DNA of 9,013 nucleotides. It comes from a bacterium. GTDB taxonomy: Bacteria > Babelota > Babeliae > Babelales > JABDEC01. The stretch lies in assembly GCA_947486885.1 (NCBI GenBank), contig CANKVQ010000016.1:1-9013 (forward strand), written 5' to 3'. Shown piece by piece: positions 1-5,867 of this stretch (position 1 is the first letter of the stretch; each line of letters begins with the position of its first letter). Under the pieces are notes generated by a model. That model worked only from the letters and a program-made list of their open reading frames with translations. It was not told where the DNA came from and ran no database searches. Made by a program: the position numbers and the translations under genes.

Positions 1-765
1 TTCTGGATTTGTAATAATATTTACAACTTGTTTATGATAACCAGATGTAAGTGCGCGTATGAGTGCCGGTCTGTTTCGTAGTGCTTCAGGAAGACCTAAA
101 ATAATACTATTTGTTTGTAAACTTTCTGGAATTAGAGCCCCAGTGTTTAATAATTGTGTAATAATATTATGATGTCTATTTGTTACTGCGAATTCTAGTG
201 CTGTATGGAGATCTGTATGAGTTTTAGTATTTAAGTCAGCACCGGCAGCAATTAATTGCACAACGATATCAATAGTTGCATGTCTGTTTCTAGCGGCTTC
301 TATCAATGCAGTGTAACCATAATTATCAGCAAGATTTGGATTAGCGTTTGCAGCTAATAATAGTGTAACAATAGTGTTAGCATCAGCAGCAGTATCGGCA
401 CTAAAGTTTCTAATAACCTCTATTAGAGCTGTATAGCCAAATCTGTTTTTAATTTCTACGTTAACATTAGCAGCCAGTAATAATCTTACATTTACAGCAT
501 GACTGTTTCGAGCCGCCCAGATTAGTGCGGTATCGCCCTCAGGATCTTGAGCATTAATATTTATATGAGTTATAGTTCTATCAGCTAGTAATCGTGCAAG
601 CTCGTCCGAGTTATTATTTTTGGCTGCGATAATTAGTTGCGTATTAAGTTCATGCTGCGCAGGTGTGTGTTCAATAGTTTGTGCAGTTGGTACTGGTACC
701 AAAATCGTGACTATAGCTAAAAACACAGCTGATATTAGATTATAGTTTTTTATTTGAACTTTCAT
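1..765 (-). CDS. Exported ankyrin-repeat protein (3' end beyond window)
   Basis: The frame is open for 255 codons from an ATG at 765 to the window edge, so the C-terminus is missing. The start is fixed by a GGGAGG ribosome binding site at 770-775, 4 nt upstream. Residues 1-28 form a signal peptide: Lys2 and Lys6, a hydrophobic core at about 10-25, then PTA before the likely cleavage site. The rest is ankyrin repeats of about 33 residues with the usual G-(D/Y)-TAL...AA...LLLAA-(N/G)-A-(N/D) pattern: about 39-70 (degenerate), 71-106, 107-146, 147-181, 182-213, and a start of a further one at about 225. The third repeat carries an insertion of roughly seven residues (SADTAAD, 122-128). Ankyrin repeats bind proteins; the target is unknown. 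It lies 29 nt after the other ankyrin gene and has no promoter of its own that I can see, so the two are probably one operon. A secreted or periplasmic interaction protein, perhaps a host-directed effector, is inference. Confidence 0.88.
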   Translation of the reverse strand, partial: MKVQIKNYNLISAVFLAIVTILVPVPTAQTIEHTPAQHELNTQLIIAAKNNNSDELARLLADRTITHININAQDPEGDTALIWAARNSHAVNVRLLLAANVNVEIKNRFGYTALIEVIRNFSADTAADANTIVTLLLAANANPNLADNYGYTALIEAARNRHATIDIVVQLIAAGADLNTKTHTDLHTALEFAVTNRHHNIITQLLNTGALIPESLQTNSIILGLPEALRNRPALIRALTSGYHKQVVNIITNPE

Positions 766-769
766 ACAA

Positions 770-775
770 CCTCCC
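770..775 (-). promoter_or_regulatory. Ribosome binding site of the 765 ankyrin gene
   Basis: GGGAGG on the minus strand, 4 nt before the ATG at 763-765. It is a strong Shine-Dalgarno match and supports this start for a gene whose other end is cut by the window. Confidence 0.8.
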
Positions 776-780
776 TTAAT

Positions 781-798
781 TTAATAAATATTTATTAA
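781..798. repeat. 18-nt perfect AT-only palindrome
   Basis: TTAATAAATATTTATTAA reads the same on both strands. It covers the TAA stop (795-797) of the upstream ankyrin gene and lies just before the ribosome binding site of the next. As RNA it could form only a weak A-U hairpin between the two cistrons. With no GC pairs and no U-run it is not a credible terminator. Confidence 0.5.
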
Positions 799-1517
799 GT
801 ACGTGATGGCGTAGAGCCTGGACTAGGTGTCCGTCTTTGTTTAGCTATAGCTGCTTGTAGTAATGCAATAATCTCTGTATTGTTGTGAATTTTTGCTAAT
901 TTTAGTGCAGTCGTGCCCTGTTCATTTTCTTTAGTTATATCAGCTCCTGCTTCGAGTAATAATTGCACAATTTCTTTATGACCCCATGTAGCAGCAGCCA
1001 TTAGGGGTGTCGTGCCATATCTATCTTGTGCATTTATATTAGCCCGAAGTGTAATTAATGCTCGGGCTCTATCGATAATATTATCTTTGCTCACTTGGAT
1101 TAACTCTAAATCAAGCTTTAGTTGATCTTCTGCAGGACGTGGTCTTTCTGTTGCTATTACAGTATCTTTTGGGGGCACTGCTTGTGTTGATGTTGCTACA
1201 TACGTAGCACTCTTTTTTGCTACAGGTGTACTGTTAGCAACAGGCACAGTTGCCGTAGCTTTTTTATAATAGCGATACCCAGCGCAACAAACAGCTAATA
1301 ATCCAGCGATGCCAATGGCGACAGTTGCTCGTGGATGATCTTTAGCAGCTTCGACTATTTTAGTGCTAGTTGTTAAAAAAAAGCTGTCAACATGGGTTAA
1401 GCCTGTAGTTTCAGCAGTATGATCAGCAGCTTGGGCTGGGAGAATTATACCAGTTATAGTCAATATTAGTATCAAGGCTGGCAATAAATTCCAACTTTTA
1501 ATCTGATTTAGTATCAT
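795..1517 (-). CDS. Exported ankyrin-repeat protein with internal hydrophobic segment
   Basis: 240 residues from the ATG at 1517. A longer reading from an in-frame ATG at 1529 is rejected because that ATG overlaps the GGAGG at 1523-1527, which sits 5 nt before the 1517 ATG. Residues 1-30 are a signal peptide ending PAQA, with cleavage before Ala31. Residues 63-80 (RATVAIGIAGLLAVCCAG) form a second hydrophobic stretch followed by RYYKK, which looks like a membrane anchor with the basic side on the far flank. A Thr/Ala/Pro/Val-rich linker spans about 87-130. Two ankyrin repeats follow: about 132-163 (degenerate) plus 164-196 (canonical: TPLMAAATWGHKEIVQLLLE), with a last half-repeat to about 224. 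The tail is short, basic and Ser/Pro-rich. It is the first gene after promoter 1611-1638 and its leader hairpin, and is probably co-transcribed with the ankyrin gene downstream. Its partner and role are unknown. Confidence 0.9.
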   Translation of the reverse strand: MILNQIKSWNLLPALILILTITGIILPAQAADHTAETTGLTHVDSFFLTTSTKIVEAAKDHPRATVAIGIAGLLAVCCAGYRYYKKATATVPVANSTPVAKKSATYVATSTQAVPPKDTVIATERPRPAEDQLKLDLELIQVSKDNIIDRARALITLRANINAQDRYGTTPLMAAATWGHKEIVQLLLEAGADITKENEQGTTALKLAKIHNNTEIIALLQAAIAKQRRTPSPGSTPSRT

Positions 1518-1522
1518 AAAAA

Positions 1523-1527
1523 CCTCC
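1523..1527 (-). promoter_or_regulatory. Ribosome binding site that decides the 1517 start
   Basis: GGAGG on the minus strand, 5 nt upstream of the ATG at 1515-1517. It is part of the sequence ATGGAGG, so the upstream in-frame ATG at 1529 overlaps the site and cannot be served by it. Confidence 0.8.
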
Positions 1528-1550
1528 ATTATTTTAATCCAAAATTAGCT

Positions 1551-1596
1551 AAAAACCCCTAAAAAACAGCTTTTTTCGAGCTAGTCATAGGGGTTT
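1551..1596 (-). promoter_or_regulatory. Leader hairpin with terminator-like U-run, upstream of the 1517 ankyrin gene
   Basis: The minus-strand transcript has AAACCCCT (1596-1589) pairing perfectly with AGGGGTTT (1560-1553), an 8-bp stem, then a run of five U (1555-1551). Inside, six A and six U flank GCUG and can form a second stem. This is the shape of a rho-independent terminator, but it lies downstream of the promoter at 1611-1638 and about 24 nt before the ribosome binding site, so it is inside the leader of the ankyrin gene. It could attenuate that gene, stop read-through from the gene ending at 1694, or both. The arrangement repeats at 2647-2691. Confidence 0.65.
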
Positions 1597-1610
1597 ATAA
1601 TCTATAATTT

Positions 1611-1638
1611 AGTATAAAGTAAGCAGCTTGACTGTCAA
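1611..1638 (-). promoter_or_regulatory. Sigma-70 promoter of the ankyrin operon
   Basis: The minus strand shows TTGACA (1638-1633), a 16-bp spacer and TATACT (1616-1611). A start near 1603-1605 gives a leader of about 86 nt. The -35 box is the centre of a cluster of TTGAC half-sites: TTGAC-T-GTCAA on the plus strand at 1628-1638, and an inverted GTCAAA/TTTGAC pair at 1634-1639 and 1650-1655, which could be operator sites. The 14 nt ACCCCTTTTGACAG (1645-1632) are identical to those at the 2707-2734 promoter. Confidence 0.75.
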
Positions 1639-1693
1639 AAGGGGTCCGGTTTGACTACTCTGAAGTTTTAAGCGAACTAGGTTTATTTTAATT

Positions 1694-2617
1694 TTAAGCT
1701 AATAATAGTGTCCATTCTGTGTGTGATAAGCAATCTTCGTCTACTTCTTTGCTAGCAGTAGTTGTGCTTTCAGCAGTATCCTGATCATAAAGTTTAATTA
1801 AAATTTTACGCTGTAACCAAGTGATATTATCTGGGGTAACTAATTTTTGGGCTAAAGTATAAACTCTTAAAAAACGAAAGACAGGGTTATCACAGAAACT
1901 AACGACCCGCCGACTAACTATTTCTGGTTTTAATTGAGCTAAGTCATGCGTTTTTTGAGTAACAAATGCTAAAAGTTTAAAATGTGCAATATCTTGGCCT
2001 AATTCATCTGATCCAAAATGTTTAGCGCAGGGGATTGGTATCTCTTGCCACTGATCAGCGGTATAAGCTCGACCTTTGTCGTGAAAATCCAGAACCTCAT
2101 CGCAACAATTATGATAATAATTTATACCATCGCTGCAAATATGCTGAAGTTGACAAACGGCAGTACTAATTTCAGCTGGGGTTAATCTGTCAGCGCCGGC
2201 AGCAGCCGAAACCGTCCACTCTATTTGGCGATAAACTTGAGTAATTAATTCTGCCAAAAATTGTGAATTATTGGCCTGTGACGCTAATTTATAATTATTG
2301 GCAAATTTTTCGCGTTCTAATAGACCATCAGGTGTATTTAATAAAATTATATCCCAATCAATAGCTGCTAGATCTCTAGTTGTTAGACTTGTTTTTTCAG
2401 GAGAGCTGTCTGCAGAACTGGTTGGTGTATATCGAATACTGCTCACTGGAGAAACAGCTGGTGGAGTTGCCGGCCTGAGTGTGGGACTTGGGCTAGCTGT
2501 CGAATTTTTTTCAGGAGTATCTAAAGCTTCTGTAGCTATAGTTAAAACTGGGTTTACAATTAATAAATTAAAAAATAATAAATTAAAAAAAAGTAGTGCA
2601 TGTTGCCAATTAAACAT
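1694..2617 (-). CDS. Exported protein of unknown function with Pro/Ser/Thr-rich linker
   Basis: 307 residues; the ATG at 2617 is 8 nt after GGAGG (2626-2630). I do not recognise the family. Residues 1 to about 28 are a very hydrophobic signal peptide or anchor whose core contains the pentapeptide FFNLL twice (10-14 and 15-19), from an exact 15-bp tandem duplication. Residues about 34-80 are a low-complexity linker rich in Ser, Thr and Pro. Residues 81-307 look like a mostly helical globular domain with seven cysteines (155, 161, 171, 172, 197, 242, 296). Four of these lie between 155 and 172, near His159, His169 and His179, so disulfides or metal binding are possible. It has its own near-consensus promoter and leader hairpin and is separated from the next gene by that gene's promoter, so it is probably monocistronic. 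A cell-surface or secreted role is inferred from the signal peptide only. Confidence 0.85.
   Translation of the reverse strand: MFNWQHALLFFNLLFFNLLIVNPVLTIATEALDTPEKNSTASPSPTLRPATPPAVSPVSSIRYTPTSSADSSPEKTSLTTRDLAAIDWDIILLNTPDGLLEREKFANNYKLASQANNSQFLAELITQVYRQIEWTVSAAAGADRLTPAEISTAVCQLQHICSDGINYYHNCCDEVLDFHDKGRAYTADQWQEIPIPCAKHFGSDELGQDIAHFKLLAFVTQKTHDLAQLKPEIVSRRVVSFCDNPVFRFLRVYTLAQKLVTPDNITWLQRKILIKLYDQDTAESTTTASKEVDEDCLSHTEWTLLLA
2561..2590 (-). repeat. 15-bp tandem duplication in a signal-peptide core
   Basis: On the plus strand TAATAAATTAAAAAA occurs at 2561-2575 and again, identical, at 2576-2590. Being 15 bp, it keeps the frame and duplicates FFNLL in the hydrophobic core of the exported protein, lengthening the signal segment by five residues. 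Replication slippage is the likely origin. Confidence 0.85.
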
Positions 2618-2625
2618 TTTTTAAA

Positions 2626-2630
2626 CCTCC
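2626..2630 (-). promoter_or_regulatory. Ribosome binding site of the 2617 gene
   Basis: GGAGG on the minus strand, 8 nt upstream of the ATG at 2615-2617. It lies about 17 nt beyond the U-run of the leader hairpin, so the hairpin itself does not occlude it. Confidence 0.75.
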
Positions 2631-2646
2631 AAATAGATATTATTAA

Positions 2647-2691
2647 TAAAAAACCCCTAAAAATTAACTGTTTTAAGCTAATTCTAGGGGT
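2647..2691 (-). promoter_or_regulatory. Leader hairpin with terminator-like U-run, upstream of the 2617 gene
   Basis: The transcript pairs ACCCCTA (2691-2685) with TAGGGGT (2659-2653), a perfect 7-bp stem followed by a run of about six U. An inner AATTA/TAATT pair (2663-2667 with 2679-2683) can extend the structure. It lies downstream of the promoter at 2707-2734, so it is in the leader of the 2617 gene, and it is also the only terminator-like structure after ybeY, which ends at 2741. Its spacing to the upstream AGGGGT block (plus strand, 2736-2741) is 50 nt; the paralogous element at 1551-1596 has 51. Confidence 0.65.
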
Positions 2692-2706
2692 CTATTATTA
2701 ATATTC

Positions 2707-2734
2707 AGTATAGAGCAGGTATATTACCTGTCAA
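2707..2734 (-). promoter_or_regulatory. Sigma-70 promoter of the 2617 gene with a palindromic spacer
   Basis: The minus strand shows TTGACA (2734-2729), a 16-bp spacer and TATACT (2712-2707). The -35 box begins 6 nt past the ybeY stop codon. A start near 2699-2700 gives a leader of about 82 nt. The spacer contains the perfect inverted repeat CAGGTA-N3-TACCTG (2716-2730), a good shape for a dimeric repressor or activator site that would overlap RNA polymerase. Confidence 0.75.
2716..2730. promoter_or_regulatory. Putative operator palindrome between -35 and -10
   Basis: CAGGTATATTACCTG is a 6-3-6 perfect inverted repeat lying almost wholly between the -35 and -10 boxes of the 2617-gene promoter. 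A regulator bound here would block polymerase. The regulator is not encoded in the window and the palindrome is not repeated elsewhere in it. Confidence 0.4.
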
Positions 2735-2740
2735 AAGGGG

Positions 2741-3196
2741 TTATTCAACTCTTAAAACTGCTAATAGCCGGGATTCTTCGAATTTCATAATTTCATAGTC
2801 AGAATCTATAATATGATCATAGCCCAATAGGTGACAAATACCGTGTACTAGTAAAACTTCTAATCTAGTTTCGAAATTTTGCTCCCATTTAGGTAGGTCA
2901 TCGAGAATATATTGAGGTGCTAGGATTAAGTCGCCTAAGTTACGATCTTCGGGTGTGTGCACTAGAATTTTTGTGCCCGGTTTTAACTCTGGGTGATAAG
3001 GGAAAGATAAGATGTCAGTAGGTTTATCTTGTTGGCGATAGTCACGATTATAAGTTTGCATAGTTGAGTTATCTGTCAAAATAATACTAATATCAAAACG
3101 ACTTAGCTCTAAAGCTTTTAAAATTTTTTGCGTGTCTGATTTCAGTTTTTTCAGATCGATTGGTACAGTAGTTTGGTTATTTTGAATCAAGATCAT
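2741..3196 (-). CDS. ybeY: Endoribonuclease YbeY (16S rRNA maturation)
   Basis: 151 residues from the ATG at 3196; the normal family size is about 150. YbeY is a cytoplasmic zinc-dependent endoribonuclease involved in 16S rRNA 3'-end maturation and ribosome quality control. The signature HGxxHLxGYDH is present as HGICHLLGYDH at 118-128, giving the zinc ligands His118, His122 and His128. Other family hallmarks are NRDYR (50-54), KPTDILSFP (58-66) and LGDLILAP (87-94). An alternative TTG start at 3223, overlapping valS by 23 nt, adds nine residues with no family support and no ribosome binding site, so I prefer the ATG, 4 nt after the valS stop. No strong Shine-Dalgarno precedes it, which suggests translational coupling to valS. 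The family assignment is firm; only the start is open. Confidence 0.95.
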   Translation of the reverse strand: MILIQNNQTTVPIDLKKLKSDTQKILKALELSRFDISIILTDNSTMQTYNRDYRQQDKPTDILSFPYHPELKPGTKILVHTPEDRNLGDLILAPQYILDDLPKWEQNFETRLEVLLVHGICHLLGYDHIIDSDYEIMKFEESRLLAVLRVE

Positions 3197-3200
3197 AGAA

Positions 3201-5789
3201 TTAAGCTTGTTCGTGATAATCAAAAATTAGTTGGGCTGACCAAGTGTTATTAATTTGCAATAATTCTGGTGTACTAAATTTAGTTTGGGCATAACTAATT
3301 TTAGCCGCTTGAGTGATTCCACGAATTAACTGTTCATGTGGTTTAATTTGCGCTGCTTGATTATTATCACAACTAATAACTATTTCAGTTAAGCCAGTTT
3401 TTAGCGACAACTGGTTAGAGCTCTTTAATTTTCTGACTTGAGCAATTAAATTATTAATCTGGTTCATTAGTTGTGCGCTCTCAGCAAAATTAAAATTAGT
3501 TTGAATTAAACTAAATCTAGTCTGGTGTACTGAGCCAGGCTCTAAATGTTTCGCATAAATATTAAGATATAGCTCTTCGGTGACATATGGTAAATATGGT
3601 GCGTATAATTGTAAGATTCTGATCCCAATTTGATAGAGTGTGTTTTTAGTAGCTTGAATAGTTTCGGGATTATAATCTTGCGGATTAAATAATTGATTCT
3701 TGATTAGTTCTAAATAATTATCACAGAAATCGGCCCAGAAAAATCTTTCGACAGCATTTAAAGCTAAGCCAAACTCGTATTTATCGAGATAATTTTGGTA
3801 AGTTATAAAAGTTTCAGAAGCTTGATGCAAGATCCATTGGTTAACTAAATCGAAATTGGGAGCTAGTTGTATAAATTCAGATTGAGTGGCTGGCACGAAA
3901 TCTACACTTAAATGCTCGTCACAAAATCTAAAAGCATTCCAAAGTTTAGTTACTAAACGACCGCCAATGCGTAATTGATTTTCTGAGAAAGCGATATCGC
4001 CGCCCAGATTGCCAGATGCAGTCCAATAACGCACAGTGTCAGCTGAATATTGGGTCAATAAAGCTTCGGGGGTAGTTTTACTATTTTCTTTAGATTTAGA
4101 TAATTTTTCTTTATCGCTACTTAGTACATGCCCAGAGATCATGATATTTTGCCATGGGATTTGGCCAAAATGAAAATAAGATTTTACGATGGTATCAAAA
4201 GCCCAAGTGCGAATAATATCATGTGCTTGCGGACGTAAACTCATGGGTAAAAAACTTTTAGTAAATTCAGGATCAAAAGTTTGGGGATTAGAAACTTGGT
4301 CGGTATTGGTTGAACTATTATTTTTAGCCCATAAGCTGTAACAAATTTGGGGTGTCAACGACGAAGTGTTCCAGGTGTCCATGACGTCAGTATCAGGCTT
4401 AATATTAGTACTATGACAGCTAGTACAAGTACTTAAATTATTATTATTATTATTATTTAGGCTGTGATTTGAATGATAATTTGTAGCTTGGGGATCAACT
4501 GGCAAGCTATTAATTTCTGGTAATAATATAGCTTGGCAATCTTGGCAATGCCAAACTGGAAACGGAATCCCATAAAATCTTTGACGTGAAATACACCAGT
4601 CCCAACTTAAATTTTCGACCCAGTCACGATACCTAACTTGCATAAATTTAGGATACCAATTGATCTGATCAGCTAGCTCTAAAAATTTAGTTTTATGATC
4701 TAAAATATTAATAAACCACTGGGATAAAACAGCGTATTCGATCTCTTTTTTGCAACGTTCGTGCGTATTAACGCTATGCGAAATTGGAGTCTGGGATAAT
4801 ACTAAATATTGCTCTTTTAAAATTTCTAAAATTTTAGCACGCGCATCATGCGCTTTTAAGCCCGCTAATGGACCAGTAGTTTCTAGCCAGCGACCATTTA
4901 AGCCAATTGATTGTTTATATGGTAATTTAAATCGCTTGTACCATTCAATGTCGTTCTTATCACCAAAAGTACAACACATTACTAGGCCAGTGCCCTTTTC
5001 AGGGTTTACTAATTGGTCAGCTAGAATGGGTACTTGGTAATTAAAAATTGGGACTAATGCCTGTTGATTTACTAAAGGTGCATATCTTGGATCTTCAGGG
5101 TGATAAAAAAGTGCTACACAGGAAGATAATAATTCTGGCCTAGTAGTAGCAATAACTAACTCAGGTGAATTGTTTTGGGTATTATTAGCTAGCGTAAATT
5201 TAATATTATTAAAAACTGAGGGCACTTCTTGGTCATCTAGCTCTGCTTGGGCAACTGAAGTTTGACAAGTAGTACAATAAAGTGCTGGTTCTTGTTTACG
5301 ATACACATGGCCAGCTTGATATAATCTAATAAAAGATTCTTGGGCAATTTTACGCGCTAGTGGCGAAATAGTCGAATAACAATAGTTCCAGTTAACTGAT
5401 AGTCCTAAGCGTTCCCATAAAGCCTGAAAGTTTTCTTCGGCTAATTTAGTTTCATGTAAACAAAGTTCAATAAACTCAGCTCTGGTTAAATCCTGGGCAC
5501 GAATTTTTAATTTTTTTTCGACAAACCGTTCAGTTGCTAAGCCATTGTCGTCGAAACCCATTGGATAAAATACTGAGTAACCGTGCATACGCTTATAACG
5601 ATTAATAATATCAGCTTGGGTGTAAGAAAAAACATGACCTAAGTGTAGTGATCCGGAAACCGTGGGTGGTGGTGTATCGACACTAAACAATGGCCCCGGG
5701 TTATTTTCCGGGGCATAAGTTTGTTCTAGTACCCATTTCTGGCGAATTTTTTCTTCAATACTTAAGTGACTGTAGTTCTTTTCGATCAT
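3201..5789 (-). CDS. valS: Valyl-tRNA synthetase, archaeal/rickettsial type
   Basis: 862 residues, apparently full length. This class Ia enzyme charges tRNA-Val and edits mischarged threonine. The HIGH motif is HLGH (49-52) and the KMSKS loop is KLSKS (562-566). The editing domain spans roughly 190-350 and contains ATTRPE (214-219). Cys172/Cys175 and Cys415/Cys418 with Cys455/Cys458 look like zinc knuckles. The subtype is read from WDWCISRQRFYGIPFPVW (396-413) and MDTWNTSSLTPQ (470-481), which resemble archaeal and Rickettsia ValS rather than the common bacterial WCISRQLWWG and DTWFSS forms. The bacterial C-terminal coiled-coil arm is also absent. A seven-Asn run (445-451) sits between the two zinc Cys pairs. 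The ATG at 5789 has no Shine-Dalgarno, and a promoter lies only about 10 nt upstream. It is probably co-transcribed with ybeY, 4 nt downstream. Confidence 0.96.
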   Translation of the reverse strand: MIEKNYSHLSIEEKIRQKWVLEQTYAPENNPGPLFSVDTPPPTVSGSLHLGHVFSYTQADIINRYKRMHGYSVFYPMGFDDNGLATERFVEKKLKIRAQDLTRAEFIELCLHETKLAEENFQALWERLGLSVNWNYCYSTISPLARKIAQESFIRLYQAGHVYRKQEPALYCTTCQTSVAQAELDDQEVPSVFNNIKFTLANNTQNNSPELVIATTRPELLSSCVALFYHPEDPRYAPLVNQQALVPIFNYQVPILADQLVNPEKGTGLVMCCTFGDKNDIEWYKRFKLPYKQSIGLNGRWLETTGPLAGLKAHDARAKILEILKEQYLVLSQTPISHSVNTHERCKKEIEYAVLSQWFINILDHKTKFLELADQINWYPKFMQVRYRDWVENLSWDWCISRQRFYGIPFPVWHCQDCQAILLPEINSLPVDPQATNYHSNHSLNNNNNNNLSTCTSCHSTNIKPDTDVMDTWNTSSLTPQICYSLWAKNNSSTNTDQVSNPQTFDPEFTKSFLPMSLRPQAHDIIRTWAFDTIVKSYFHFGQIPWQNIMISGHVLSSDKEKLSKSKENSKTTPEALLTQYSADTVRYWTASGNLGGDIAFSENQLRIGGRLVTKLWNAFRFCDEHLSVDFVPATQSEFIQLAPNFDLVNQWILHQASETFITYQNYLDKYEFGLALNAVERFFWADFCDNYLELIKNQLFNPQDYNPETIQATKNTLYQIGIRILQLYAPYLPYVTEELYLNIYAKHLEPGSVHQTRFSLIQTNFNFAESAQLMNQINNLIAQVRKLKSSNQLSLKTGLTEIVISCDNNQAAQIKPHEQLIRGITQAAKISYAQTKFSTPELLQINNTWSAQLIFDYHEQA
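4437..4457 (-). repeat. (ATT)7 microsatellite coding for poly-Asn in valS
   Basis: Seven perfect ATT units on the plus strand read as seven AAT codons, Asn445-Asn451 of ValS. Length changes would be in frame. The run falls in the loop between the CxxC pairs at 415/418 and 455/458, where changes are likely to be tolerated. Confidence 0.9.
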
Positions 5790-5798
5790 AGTAGTAAT

Positions 5799-5826
5799 AA
5801 TTTAAAGCAAGCTGAAGAATAGTCAA
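5799..5826 (-). promoter_or_regulatory. Sigma-70 promoter of valS-ybeY, giving an almost leaderless mRNA
   Basis: The minus strand shows TTGACT (5826-5821), a 16-bp spacer and TAAATT (5804-5799). The spacer length equals that of the two strong promoters in the window. Only 9 nt separate the -10 box from the ATG at 5789, so a start 6-8 nt downstream would leave a leader of about 1-3 nt. This fits the absence of a ribosome binding site in front of valS. Confidence 0.5.
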
Positions 5827-5867
5827 AATTTAGTACAGCGTGCCACATGTTAATTATTAATTGATTG

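Noticed and set aside
1518..1529. Upstream in-frame ATG giving the ankyrin protein four extra residues
   Set aside because: The ATG overlaps the GGAGG that serves the next ATG, and the extra residues precede a complete signal peptide.
1559..1588. Ten-codon open frame (MTSSKKAVF) inside the ankyrin leader hairpin, as a possible leader peptide
   Set aside because: It has no ribosome binding site, and the second copy of the module has no matching start codon, so it is probably chance.
2298..2624. Open frame on the plus strand of 108 codons
   Set aside because: It lies antisense to the 2617 gene, covering its signal peptide and low-complexity linker. It has no ribosome binding site and no recognisable domain.
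3197..3223. TTG start for ybeY overlapping the end of valS
   Set aside because: There is no ribosome binding site, and the added nine residues have no counterpart in the family; the ATG at 3196 gives the normal length.
4750..5040. Open frame on the plus strand of 96 codons inside valS
   Set aside because: It is fully antisense to the conserved editing-domain region of valS and has no family features.
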